From Novosphingobium kunmingense (lineage in GTDB: Bacteria > Pseudomonadota > Alphaproteobacteria > Sphingomonadales > Sphingomonadaceae): a DNA stretch of 64,000 nucleotides. A model generated the notes under the pieces. The model ran no database searches and was not told the origin of the DNA. It saw nothing but the letters and a program-made list of their open reading frames with translations. Shown piece by piece: positions 28,271 to 36,709 of the stretch; position 1 is the first letter of the stretch; the number at the start of each line of letters is the position of its first letter. The stretch is taken from assembly GCF_002813245.1 (NCBI RefSeq), contig NZ_PHUF01000002.1, forward strand, positions 186,001 through 250,000, given 5' to 3'. The position numbers and the translations under genes are program-made.

Positions 28271-29683
28271 ATGGAACACGCCGCCACTCCTTCCTGGGCG
28301 ATGCTCGCCTACCTCGCTTCGGGCGTTCTGTTCATCCTCGCGCTGCGCGGACTGTCGAGCCCCGCGAGCAGCCGCGCCGGCAACCGCTATGGCATGATCG
28401 GCATGCTGATCGCGGTCGTGACCACGCTGGTTACGCACCAGATCGCCGCCCTGCCTGAAATCCTCGCCGCCATCGCCATCGGCGGCGGCATCGGCTGGGT
28501 GATCGCGCGCAAGATCGCGATGACCGACATGCCGCAGTTGGTCGCGGCGTTTCACAGCCTTGTCGGCCTTGCCGCCGTGCTGGTCGGCTGGGCGGCCTAT
28601 CTCAACCCCGAAGCCTTCGGCATCTTGGGCGCGGACGGCCTGATCAACCCGGTCAGCCGGGTCGAGGCCGGGCTGGGCATCGCGATTGGGGCCATCACGT
28701 TTTCGGGCTCGGTCATCGCCTTCCTCAAACTGGCCGGCAAGATGAGCGGCGCGCCGATCCTGCTGCCTGCGCGGCACGTCATCAACCTCGGCGCCCTCCT
28801 CGCGATCTTGGGCCTGATCGGCTATTTCACGCTCGACCAGCAGGTCTGGGTCATCGCCACGATCACCGTGCTGAGCTTCATCATCGGCTTCCTGCTGATC
28901 ATCCCGATCGGCGGGGCGGACATGCCGGTCGTGGTCTCGATGCTCAACTCGTACTCGGGCTGGGCGGCGGCGGCGATGGGCTTTACGCTGCACAACACCG
29001 CGATGATCATCACCGGCGCGCTGGTCGGCTCGTCGGGCGCGATCCTGTCGTACATCATGTGCAAGGCAATGAACCGCAGCTTCATCTCGGTGATCGCGGG
29101 CGGATTCGGCGCCGACGCCTCGGCCGGTGGCGGCGAAGCGCGCGAACAGCGCCCCTGGAAGCGCGGTTCTGCCGAAGATGCGGCCTACATGTTGGGCGAA
29201 GCGGAGAAGGTCATCATCATCCCCGGTTACGGCATGGCAGTATCGCAGGCCCAGCACGCCCTGCGCGAAATGGCCGACCTGCTGAAAGCCAAGGGCGTCG
29301 AGGTGAAATACGCGATCCACCCGGTCGCGGGCCGCATGCCCGGCCACATGAACGTGCTCTTGGCTGAAGCCCAGGTCCCCTATGACGAGGTGTTCGAGCT
29401 GGAGGATATCAACTCGGAGTTCGCCACTGCCGACGTCGCCTTCATCATCGGCGCCAACGACGTGGTCAATCCGGCGGCCAAGACCGACAAGTCCAGCCCG
29501 ATCTACGGGATGCCGGTGTTCGATGTGGACAAGGCCAAGCAGGTGTTCTTCATCAAGCGCAGCATGGGCGGCGTGGGCTATGCCGGGGTCGACAACGACG
29601 TGTTCTACATGGACCAGACGCTGATGTTGCTCGCCGACGCCAAGAAGATGGTCGAGGACATCAACAAGGGCCTGGCTCATTGA
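28271..29683 (+). CDS. pntB: NAD(P) transhydrogenase subunit beta
   Basis: Membrane and NADP(H)-binding subunit of the transhydrogenase, 470 aa. About nine membrane helices occupy residues 1-260, with conserved QLVAAFHSLVGLAAV and GGADMPVVVSMLNSYSGWAAA. The NADP domain follows from about residue 290, with VIIIPGYGMAVSQAQHAL, AIHPVAGRMPGHMNVLLAEAQ split around residue 358, and IGANDVVNPAA, plus the C-terminal GYAGVDNDVF. It starts two bases after the pntAB stop, and all three pnt genes are one operon. Confidence 0.96.
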   Translation: MEHAATPSWAMLAYLASGVLFILALRGLSSPASSRAGNRYGMIGMLIAVVTTLVTHQIAALPEILAAIAIGGGIGWVIARKIAMTDMPQLVAAFHSLVGLAAVLVGWAAYLNPEAFGILGADGLINPVSRVEAGLGIAIGAITFSGSVIAFLKLAGKMSGAPILLPARHVINLGALLAILGLIGYFTLDQQVWVIATITVLSFIIGFLLIIPIGGADMPVVVSMLNSYSGWAAAAMGFTLHNTAMIITGALVGSSGAILSYIMCKAMNRSFISVIAGGFGADASAGGGEAREQRPWKRGSAEDAAYMLGEAEKVIIIPGYGMAVSQAQHALREMADLLKAKGVEVKYAIHPVAGRMPGHMNVLLAEAQVPYDEVFELEDINSEFATADVAFIIGANDVVNPAAKTDKSSPIYGMPVFDVDKAKQVFFIKRSMGGVGYAGVDNDVFYMDQTLMLLADAKKMVEDINKGLAH

Positions 29684-29716
29684 TGGTTCAGGCGTGAGCG
29701 GGCAGGGACGGTGTTC

Positions 29717-30031
29717 ATGACCCGCCTGTTCCTTGTCCTGCCCTTGATCGCGCTGGCCGCCTGCAGTCCGTCGAAGCTCGCCTTCGGCCAGGTCAAGAGC
29801 GCCATGCTCGACGCGGGCCTTAGCGAACCGAACGCCGATTGCATGGCGACCCGGTTGACCGACCGGCTCAGTCTTGGGCAATTGCAGAAGCTCAAGCAGC
29901 TGAAGGGCGACAAGCGTTCCCTGGCCGATTACGCCGCCGCCGTACGCCGCGTCGGCGATTCCGAAGCCGTGGCGGTCACGGCCAGTTCGGCCGCGCTCTG
30001 CGCAACGGGACTGGCGGCCGAACGGCGCTGA
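29717..30031 (+). CDS. Small lipoprotein (104 aa), unknown function
   Basis: Predicted lipoprotein; the N-terminus MTRLFLVLPLIALAACSPS has a basic start, hydrophobic stretch and lipobox LAAC at about residues 13-16. The mature part contains two further cysteines (NADCMATR and ALCATG) that could form a disulfide in the periplasm. A GTG at 29711 with a closer GGGAC site is an alternative start adding two residues. It is in the same direction as pntB after a 33-bp gap, and its function is unknown. Confidence 0.75.
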   Translation: MTRLFLVLPLIALAACSPSKLAFGQVKSAMLDAGLSEPNADCMATRLTDRLSLGQLQKLKQLKGDKRSLADYAAAVRRVGDSEAVAVTASSAALCATGLAAERR

Positions 30032-30081
30032 AGCGGCGGGCGGGATTGACTTACACCGCTGTCAGTCCATCATCGCTGCCC

Positions 30082-31290
30082 ATGAGGATGCCAGCAGCGA
30101 TCGTCGCCGCGGCCTCGGCGCTGGCCGTGGCTGCTCCCATCCATGCCAGGACGATCGCGGTCGCCGCTGGTGCTGACGCGCAGACGCGGCTGCAGGAGGC
30201 GCTGATCCTCGCCCAACCGGGCGACGTCGTGCAACTGGGCGCGGGCCGCTTTGCGCTGAGCGACGGGCTTTCGCTCGACGCCAAGGGCGTGACGGTGCGC
30301 GGCGCGGGGATGGACCAGACCGTCCTCGACTTCACCGGCCAGAAAGGCGCGGGCGAGGGTCTGCTGGTCACCTCGGATGAAGTGACGCTGCGCGATTTTG
30401 CGGTCGAGAACGCGAAGGGCGACGGGATCAAGTCCAAGGGTGCGGACAACATCGTCTATTACCGCGTGCGCGTGACCTGGACCGGCGGGCCGAACGAAAA
30501 GAACGGCGCCTACGGTATCTATCCGGTCGAAAGCACCGGCGTGCTGATCGATGGCTGCAAGGTTTCGGGCGCGTCGGATGCGGGAATCTACGTCGGCCAG
30601 TCGAAGGGCATCACGGTCCGCTACAACATGGTCGAATCGAACGTCGCCGGGATCGAGATCGAGAACAGCCGCAATGCGCTGGTCTCTGCCAACATGGTCA
30701 CGCGCAACACCGGCGGTATCCTGGTGTTCGACCTGCCCAGCCTGCCGGTGATGGGCGGGGGCAACACCCTGGTCGAAGGCAACACGGTGGTGGCCAACGA
30801 CACCCCCAATTTCGCGCCCAAGGGCAATATCGTGGCCGGCGTGCCGCGCGGCACGGGCATCATGATCATGGCCAACGATCACGTGCGGATCGAGAACAAC
30901 CTGCTTGCCGACAACCCGACCGCGCAGATCCTGGTGGTCGCCTATCCCAATGCTTTCAAGGACGAGCGTTACAACCCCTATCCGCGCCAGATCGCGATCG
31001 GCGAAAACCGCGTGATCGGCGGCGGCAACGAACCGCAGTTTTCCGGCGGCGACCAGCTCAAGGCAGCGTTTGGCGGCGCGCTGCCGCCGCTGGTCTGGGA
31101 CGGTCTTGGCGGCAAGGACGCGCTGATTGTCGGGACCAAGCTTGCCGGGGTTTCGCTCAACCTGCCGAGCCAGGGCGCGGCGCCGACCTCTGCGCGTCCG
31201 GAAGGTCTGGCCTTTGCGCCGATGACCCTGCCGCCGCTGCCTGCTCCTGTCGGCGCCCCCGCCGTGCTGGACGCCCGGGCCCGGCCGTGA
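30082..31290 (+). CDS. Secreted parallel beta-helix protein (TIGR03805-like)
   Basis: Predicted periplasmic right-handed beta-helix of 402 aa, resembling the TIGR03805 family that always appears next to a TIGR03806 cytochrome-like protein. An N-terminal signal peptide (residues 1-21, ending IHA) precedes an RLQEALILAQPGDVVQLGAGRF entry segment and coils with regular NTxVxxN repeats, such as GVTVRGAG, SNVAGIEIENSRNALVSANMV and GGNTLVEGNTVVAND. These coils occupy roughly residues 60-330. The C-terminus is Pro-rich. It may bind or cleave polysaccharide, but no catalytic assignment is possible. The next gene overlaps its stop (GTGA). Confidence 0.8.
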   Translation: MRMPAAIVAAASALAVAAPIHARTIAVAAGADAQTRLQEALILAQPGDVVQLGAGRFALSDGLSLDAKGVTVRGAGMDQTVLDFTGQKGAGEGLLVTSDEVTLRDFAVENAKGDGIKSKGADNIVYYRVRVTWTGGPNEKNGAYGIYPVESTGVLIDGCKVSGASDAGIYVGQSKGITVRYNMVESNVAGIEIENSRNALVSANMVTRNTGGILVFDLPSLPVMGGGNTLVEGNTVVANDTPNFAPKGNIVAGVPRGTGIMIMANDHVRIENNLLADNPTAQILVVAYPNAFKDERYNPYPRQIAIGENRVIGGGNEPQFSGGDQLKAAFGGALPPLVWDGLGGKDALIVGTKLAGVSLNLPSQGAAPTSARPEGLAFAPMTLPPLPAPVGAPAVLDARARP

Positions 31291-32273
31291 AGCTGCTCGC
31301 CGCCGCGGCTGCTGTTGCGGCGCTGTCGCTGGCGGCGGCCGCAACCCCCGCTCCGCGCGTCAACGATGCCGCGATCACCGCCAATGGCTTTCCTGCGAAA
31401 CTGTCCGACTACGGCTTTTTCGCCGATGGAGCAGGCCATCGCCCCGCTGCGGGCGTGACGCCCTACCGCGTGCAGACGCCGCTGTGGTCGGACGGCACCG
31501 ACAAGTCGCGCTTCGTCTATCTGCCGGCGGGAACAACCGCGCGGGCGCAGGGCGAGGGGATGCTGGACCTTCCGGTCGGCGCGGCGCTGGTCAAGACGTT
31601 TGCCCTCAATGGCAAGCGGATCGAGACGCGCGTGCTGCTGCACCGGGCCGATGGCTGGATCGGGCTGCCATATGTTTGGAACGCGGAGCAGACCGAAGCG
31701 ACGCTGGCGCTGGCGGGCAAGCGGATCGATCTCGTGACACCGGCCGGTGCGGCGATTTCCTATGCCGTGCCGAACAAGAACCAGTGCAAGGAATGCCACG
31801 CCAGCGGCGGGCAGGTAACGCCGATCGGGCCCAAGGCACGCAACCTTTCGGCGGAATGGCTCCGGTCGTTCCACGAGGCGGGCCGGCTCGATGCGGTGCC
31901 CTCCGTCGCGCGGCGGGTGCCGCTGTGGGAGGATCGGGCAAAAGTCCCCATCGCCGATGCGGCGCGCGGCTGGCTCGACGCCAATTGCGCCCATTGCCAC
32001 AAGCCCGACGGCGCGGCCTCGAACTCGGGTCTCTATCTCGGCTGGGAGGTGACCGACGCGGCCGCGCTCGGCGTGCGCAAGCGGCCCGTGGCGGCAGGGC
32101 GCGGTGCCGGCAATCTCGATTTCGCGATTTTTCCGGGCGATCCCGATCATTCGATCCTCGCCTACCGGATCGCCAGCCTCGAAGGCGGGGTCGCCATGCC
32201 CGAGCTTGGCCGTGCCAGCGTCGATCCCGATGGGCTGGCGATAGTCCGCGCGTGGATAACGGCAATGCGCTGA
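31287..32273 (+). CDS. Diheme c-type cytochrome-like protein (TIGR03806, SO2930-like)
   Basis: Predicted secreted heme protein of 328 aa with a signal peptide (residues 1-20). Two heme-binding CxxCH motifs are visible: CKECH (about residue 166) and CAHCH (about residue 236), separated by the family's conserved region. Typical segments include QTPLWSDGTDKSRFVYLP and AIFPGDPDHSILAYRI. It starts with a GTG that overlaps the stop of the beta-helix gene by 4 bp, and such pairing is known for the two families. The function is unknown; heme transfer or oxidation at the cell surface is a guess. Confidence 0.88.
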   Translation: MKLLAAAAAVAALSLAAAATPAPRVNDAAITANGFPAKLSDYGFFADGAGHRPAAGVTPYRVQTPLWSDGTDKSRFVYLPAGTTARAQGEGMLDLPVGAALVKTFALNGKRIETRVLLHRADGWIGLPYVWNAEQTEATLALAGKRIDLVTPAGAAISYAVPNKNQCKECHASGGQVTPIGPKARNLSAEWLRSFHEAGRLDAVPSVARRVPLWEDRAKVPIADAARGWLDANCAHCHKPDGAASNSGLYLGWEVTDAAALGVRKRPVAAGRGAGNLDFAIFPGDPDHSILAYRIASLEGGVAMPELGRASVDPDGLAIVRAWITAMR

Positions 32274-32349
32274 TTGCGCCGCTGGACCTTCGTTCCGCAC
32301 TTGCGTAAGCGACTGGGCTCGGAACAGGGGATTTTCCGGGAGTATCGTT

Positions 32350-33042
32350 TTGCGCAAGTTCGGCTTGATCGGCGGCATGTCATGGCTGTCGACCCGCACC
32401 TATTACGAACACATCAACCGGCTGGTGCAGGCCAAGGCCGGCTTTCCGGCAAGCGCGCCGCTGGTGATCGAAAGTCTGGACTTCGCGCCGCTGGCCCGCC
32501 TGTCGAGCGTCGAGGAATGGACGCGGGCGGCGACCACGCTGGCCGAGGCGGCGAAGCGCCTCGAGCAAGCCGGCGCCACGGCGATGCTGATCGGCGCCAA
32601 TTCGATGCACAAGGTCTATGACGAGGTTGCCTCGGCCGTGTCGGTGCCGGTCATCCACATCGCCGAATGCGTCGCCGATCGCATGGCGGGAAAGGTGCAG
32701 AAAGCCGCATTGATCGGCACCCGCAACGTCATGCTGGAAAGCTTCTACCGCCAGAAGCTGATCGCCCGCGATATCGAGCTGCTGCCGCCCGAAATGGCCT
32801 TCGTCGATACGCTGGACCGGATCATCTATGACGAGCTGCTGCGCGGCAAGGCGACCCGCCAGGCCGAACGCGAACTCAAGACGATCCTCACCAACCTGCA
32901 GCAGGACGGAGCCCAGGCCGTGGTGCTGGGCGCGACCGAACTGGAAATGGTCGTCGACGTCGATGCCAACGTCCTGCCGATCTACGACTGCACCCGCATT
33001 CACGCCGAGGCTGCCGCTGCCTGGATCCTGGTCACGGAGTGA
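32350..33042 (+). CDS. Aspartate/glutamate racemase-family protein without catalytic cysteines
   Basis: The 230-aa protein has the racemase fold, beginning FGLIGGMSWLSTRTYYEHIN, with a start at TTG (32350) preceded by GGGAG 9 nt upstream. Where E. coli YgeA has VLCTNTMHK and the second cysteine in FGCTE, this protein reads LIGANSMHK and LGATELE. Both cysteines are therefore replaced by glycine or alanine, as far as this alignment from memory allows. It is likely a pseudoenzyme or an enzyme with a different chemistry. Coupled to dgt through a GTGA overlap. Confidence 0.85.
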   Translation: MRKFGLIGGMSWLSTRTYYEHINRLVQAKAGFPASAPLVIESLDFAPLARLSSVEEWTRAATTLAEAAKRLEQAGATAMLIGANSMHKVYDEVASAVSVPVIHIAECVADRMAGKVQKAALIGTRNVMLESFYRQKLIARDIELLPPEMAFVDTLDRIIYDELLRGKATRQAERELKTILTNLQQDGAQAVVLGATELEMVVDVDANVLPIYDCTRIHAEAAAAWILVTE

Positions 33043-34202
33043 GCGGGCTCGCGCCCTTTGCCAGCGATCCCGCAAAAAGCCGCGGGCGCGAGTTTCCGCT
33101 CGAAGCGGCGCTGGCGCGCGGACCGCGCAGCGCGTTCCAGCGCGACCGCGACCGCATCGTCCATTCGATCAGCTTCCGCCGCCTGCGCCACAAGACCCAG
33201 GTGTTCATCGCGCCCGACGGCGACCATTACCGCGTCCGCCTGACCCACAGCCTCGAAGTCGCGCAGATCGGGCGGGTCATCGCCCGCGCTCTCGGCCTCG
33301 ACGAGGATCTGACCGAGGCGCTCTGTCTGGCCCACGATATCGGCCACCCGCCCTTCGGTCATGCCGGCGAAGACGCGCTGGATGCCGCCCTGCAAGCGCG
33401 GGGCGGGTTCGATCACAACGCCCATTCGCTGCGCACGCTGATGCGGCTCGACAGCCCCTATATCGAGCATGACGGCCTCAACCTGTCGTGGGAGGTGCTC
33501 GAGGGACTGGCCAAGCACAACGGCCCGCTCGGCATGATCAACTGGGCGCTGGAAGAGCTCGACGCGGCCTTTCCGCTGGCGCTGACCTCCTGGCCCTCGC
33601 TCGAAGCGCAGGTGGCCGCAATCGCCGACGACATTGCCTATGACAACCACGACATCGACGATGGCCTGCGCGCCGGGTTCCTCACGCTGGACGAACTGCT
33701 GACGCTGCCCTTCGTCGCCGACCAGTGGCACGCGATCGAGCGCAAGTTTCCGGGCGCGCCGCGCGATCGCAAGCTGCGCGAACTGGTCCGCAGCCAGATC
33801 GGCTTGATGGTCAACGACGTGATAGGCGAAACCGCTGCGCGCGCCAGCGGCATGGCCGAGGTCGACGAGGTACGCGGGGCGGGGCGAGCAACCGCCGCCT
33901 TCTCGCCTGCTCTGGCCGAGGAGGAGCGCACGCTGAAGCGCTTCATGTACGACCGGCTCTATCACCACCCGCAGCAGTTGCAGACCGCCGAACGCGCGCG
34001 GCTGGTCACGGCCGGGCTCTACGCCGCCTACAGTCAGGAGCCCGAACTGATGGCGGAAAGCTGGGAATGCTGCCTCCCCGCGCAAGAACCGCAGGCGAGC
34101 CGGCACGTGGCCGACTATATCGCCGGGATGACCGATCGCTTCGCCATATCCGAGTACGCCCGGATCTTCGGCAAGACGCCCGAAGGGTTGAGCAATGTCT
34201 AA
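33039..34202 (+). CDS. dgt: Deoxyguanosinetriphosphate triphosphohydrolase-like protein
   Basis: HD-domain dNTPase removing triphosphate from deoxynucleotides, 387 aa. The start GTG overlaps the stop of the preceding gene. Motifs visible: RSAFQRDRDRIVHSISFRRL at the N-terminus, the HD triad in HSLEVAQI and CLAHDIGHPPFGHAGEDAL (His...His-Asp), and the family's IADDIAYDNHDIDDGLRAG. It belongs to the dGTPase type 2 subfamily common in alphaproteobacteria. Its stop overlaps the next gene by 8 bp. Argued as housekeeping; dGTPases can also restrict phages. Confidence 0.92.
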   Translation: MSGLAPFASDPAKSRGREFPLEAALARGPRSAFQRDRDRIVHSISFRRLRHKTQVFIAPDGDHYRVRLTHSLEVAQIGRVIARALGLDEDLTEALCLAHDIGHPPFGHAGEDALDAALQARGGFDHNAHSLRTLMRLDSPYIEHDGLNLSWEVLEGLAKHNGPLGMINWALEELDAAFPLALTSWPSLEAQVAAIADDIAYDNHDIDDGLRAGFLTLDELLTLPFVADQWHAIERKFPGAPRDRKLRELVRSQIGLMVNDVIGETAARASGMAEVDEVRGAGRATAAFSPALAEEERTLKRFMYDRLYHHPQQLQTAERARLVTAGLYAAYSQEPELMAESWECCLPAQEPQASRHVADYIAGMTDRFAISEYARIFGKTPEGLSNV

Positions 34203-34875
34203 ACCGGTCCGGATTGCCCTGGTCGGCGCGACGGGCCTGATCGGCCAGGCGCTGATCCGCGCCGCGGTGGGGCGCAGCGACGTCAGGCTGATTGCCATCG
34301 CACGGCGCGAGGTGCCCCTGCCGACCGGCGCGCGGATGGAAGTGCTGGTGGCCGAGACCGACGGCTGGGCCGATGCGATCGCGGCGGCCAACGCCGATGC
34401 CGTCATTTGTGCGCTTGGCACGACGATCCGGCGGGTTGGCGGTGATCGGGAGGCCTTTCGCGCCGTCGATCACGATCTGGTCCTGGCCGTGGCGCGGGCG
34501 GCAAAGGCCGCCAATGTGCGTCAGCTTATCGTTGTCTCCTCGGTCGGTGCCAGCCTTGCGACCGGAAACTTCTACCTGCGCACCAAGGGCGAGGTGGAAC
34601 AAGCGCTGACGAAGCTCGGTCTGACCCGGCTCGACCTTCTGCGACCGGGGCTGCTACGCGGCCAGCGCGGCGAGCGCCGCCCGGCTGAACGCCTCGCCAT
34701 GCTTGCCGCGCCGCTGGCCGACCTTGTCCTCCACGGCGGCTATCGCAAGTACCGCTCGATCCGGGATGCAGTGGTAGCAAAGGCCCTGATCGGCCTCGCC
34801 AGGGAGAAGCCCGCCGGCCGATTCGTTCACGAATACGACGCGATCCTGCGCGCCGCTCGCAAGGCCGGGGACTGA
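34195..34875 (+). CDS. NAD(P)-binding Rossmann protein, TIP30/HTATIP2-like
   Basis: Atypical short-chain dehydrogenase-like protein of 226 aa with an N-terminal cofactor motif VGATGLIGQALIRA (GxxGxxG, about residues 9-22). The central segment ICALGTTIRRVGGDREAFRAVDHD and VVSSVGASLATGNFYLRTKGEVEQAL (read in two parts) match the group that includes E. coli YbjT and eukaryotic TIP30. The YxxxK-type catalysis appears as YLRTKG. Function unknown, likely redox on a small molecule. It overlaps dgt by 8 bp in a three-gene operon and precedes the glycine riboswitch. Confidence 0.85.
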   Translation: MSKPVRIALVGATGLIGQALIRAAVGRSDVRLIAIARREVPLPTGARMEVLVAETDGWADAIAAANADAVICALGTTIRRVGGDREAFRAVDHDLVLAVARAAKAANVRQLIVVSSVGASLATGNFYLRTKGEVEQALTKLGLTRLDLLRPGLLRGQRGERRPAERLAMLAAPLADLVLHGGYRKYRSIRDAVVAKALIGLAREKPAGRFVHEYDAILRAARKAGD

Positions 34876-34935
34876 GCGCCGGAGCGGCGTTGACTTCGCA
34901 TCTGCGAAAAGGCATCGCCGTGCCTGTCGCTGATC

Positions 34936-35139
34936 GCGCGGGAGAGTTCCGGTGATTCGCCAGAAATGGCGGGAAACCGGACGCCGAAGGAGCAACCGCC
35001 CCGGAATCTCTCAGGCCAACGGACCGCGTTGATCGACAGCGATACTCTGGAAAGTGTCCCGGTCATGTCCGGGGCCGCCGAAGGGGTAACCCCAGGCCCG
35101 CGGGCAGGGGGGAAAGCTCTCAGGTTTCCGTGACAGAGG
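34936..35139 (+). ncRNA. Tandem glycine riboswitch
   Basis: The 308-bp gap 34876-35183 has no gene but holds two glycine aptamers. The first is about 34936-35028, with the CTCTCAGGCCAACGGACCGCG 3' portion and a pairing 5' CGCGG. The second is about 35044-35139, opening ACTCTGGAAAG and closing GGTTTCCGTGACAGAGG. Conserved GCCGAAGG and GGGGTAACCCCAGG loops are visible in both. Cooperative glycine sensing then controls the gcv operon. A GCACAG/CTGTGC stem (35142-35168) and the GGAAGG ribosome binding site lie just after and are the likely expression platform. Confidence 0.93.
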
Positions 35140-35183
35140 GGGCACAGACGGTTCGTTTCCTGCTGTGCGGAAGGTAGTTCCCC

Positions 35184-36320
35184 GTGTCCGACGTAATTTC
35201 CATCGACGATGGCCTCGAGCCGATCGAAACCCTGACCCTGCCGCTCGATGCGTGGCACCGCGAACGCGGCGGCCGCATGGTCGAATTCGCCGGGTACTGG
35301 ATGCCGGTCCAGTACGACGGCATTGTCGCCGAACACCTCTGGACGCGGGACAGCGCCGGCCTGTTCGACGTGAGCCACATGGGCCAGCTCTACATCGCGG
35401 GTGACGGGGTGGAAGCGGCGCTCGAAGCGGTGCTGCCGATCGATCTTTCGACGCTCAAGCCCTATGCGCCGCGCTATTCGCTGCTCCTCAGCGAAGATGG
35501 CGGGATTCTTGACGATTTGATGGTAACCCGCTGGGAAAGCGGCTTTTATCTCGTCGTCAACGGGGCGACCAAGTGGGACGATCTGGCCCACCTGCGCGAA
35601 TGCCTGCCCGACGAGGTGACGATCACCCACCTGGAAGACAGCGCGCTGCTGGCACTGCAGGGTCCCAAGGCGGTCGACGCGCTGGCAAGGATTGCGCAAG
35701 GTGATGTGCCGGTTACCGCGCTGACCTTCATGAAAGGCGGCACCTTCAGGATCGCCGGGATCGACGCCTGGATCAGCCGCTCGGGCTATACCGGTGAAGA
35801 CGGGTTCGAAATCTCGATCCCGGCCGAGAGCGCGGTGCAGATCGCCGATCTAATCTGCCAGCAGTCCGAGGTGAAGCCGATCGGCCTCGGCGCGCGCGAC
35901 AGTCTGCGGCTCGAAGCGGGCCTACCGCTCTATGGCCACGACCTTTCACCCGAAACCAGCCCGGTCGAAGCGGATCTGCTGTTCGCCATAAACAAGCGCC
36001 GCCACAGCGAAGGCGGCTTTCCGGGCGCGGGTCGCATCCTTGCCGAAATCGCATCGGGCGCGGCACGCAAGCGTGTCGGTCTGGCCCTCGATGGTCGTCA
36101 GGCAGCGCGCGAAGGCGCGGAAGTTTATCATTCAAACCAGAAGGTTGGTGTACTGACCTCGGGTGGATTCTCGCCCAGTCTGAGTCATCCGATTGCCATG
36201 GCCTATGTCGATGCCGCCCATGCTGTGCCTGGTACGACACTGGAGATCGACGTGCGCGGGAAGCGCCTGCCCGCGCGTGTCGTTTCCCTGCCTTTCGTCC
36301 CCCACCGCTATTACCGCTGA
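35184..36320 (+). CDS. gcvT: Glycine cleavage system aminomethyltransferase (T protein)
   Basis: Transfers the methylene group from the aminomethyl-lipoyl-H protein to tetrahydrofolate. The 378-aa product starts at a GTG at 35184 (MSDVISID), after GGAAGG with 9 nt spacing. It contains the conserved MVEFAGYWMPVQYDG, SAGLFDVSHMGQL, the folate-site SGYTGEDGFEISIP and the terminal VSLPFVPHRYYR. First gene of gcvT-gcvH-gcvPA-gcvPB and directly downstream of the glycine riboswitch, so expression should rise with glycine. Confidence 0.96.
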   Translation: MSDVISIDDGLEPIETLTLPLDAWHRERGGRMVEFAGYWMPVQYDGIVAEHLWTRDSAGLFDVSHMGQLYIAGDGVEAALEAVLPIDLSTLKPYAPRYSLLLSEDGGILDDLMVTRWESGFYLVVNGATKWDDLAHLRECLPDEVTITHLEDSALLALQGPKAVDALARIAQGDVPVTALTFMKGGTFRIAGIDAWISRSGYTGEDGFEISIPAESAVQIADLICQQSEVKPIGLGARDSLRLEAGLPLYGHDLSPETSPVEADLLFAINKRRHSEGGFPGAGRILAEIASGAARKRVGLALDGRQAAREGAEVYHSNQKVGVLTSGGFSPSLSHPIAMAYVDAAHAVPGTTLEIDVRGKRLPARVVSLPFVPHRYYR

Positions 36321-36331
36321 GGAGCTGACCC

Positions 36332-36703
36332 ATGCCCCGCTATTTCACCAAGGACCACGAATGGATCGACGTTGACGGCGGCACCGGCACCGTCGGTATC
36401 ACCGACTATGCACAGGGCCAGCTCGGCGACATCACCTATGTCGATCTGCCCGCCGCCGGCAGCGCGGTGAAGAAGGGCGACGCCCCCTGCGTGGTCGACA
36501 GCGTCAAGGCCGCCAGCGACGTGTACGCTCCCGTCAGCGGCACGATCGAATCCAGCAACGAAGCGCTGGAAGCCGAACCCGAACTGGTCAACACCGATCC
36601 GGAAGCCGGCGGCTGGCTGTTCCGTGTCGCGCTGTCCGATCCATCCGAACTCGACGGCCTGATGGATGAGGCCGCCTACCAGGCCTACGTCGCGGAGCTG
36701 TAA
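36332..36703 (+). CDS. gcvH: Glycine cleavage system H protein
   Basis: Lipoylated carrier shuttling the aminomethyl group between the P, T and L proteins. The 123-aa protein begins MPRYFTKDHEW, contains WIDV and GITDYAQGQLGDI, and carries the lipoylation site Lys59 in VVDSVKAASDVYAP, all standard. It is eleven bases after gcvT and 6 bases before gcvPA. Lipoamide dehydrogenase (L protein) is shared with other complexes and not encoded here. Confidence 0.97.
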   Translation: MPRYFTKDHEWIDVDGGTGTVGITDYAQGQLGDITYVDLPAAGSAVKKGDAPCVVDSVKAASDVYAPVSGTIESSNEALEAEPELVNTDPEAGGWLFRVALSDPSELDGLMDEAAYQAYVAEL

Positions 36704-36709
36704 GACCCC

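Noticed and set aside
33039..34202. dgt as part of an antiphage system
   Set aside because: dGTPases can limit phages, but this is the type common as a housekeeping gene in alphaproteobacteria, and no defence genes are adjacent.
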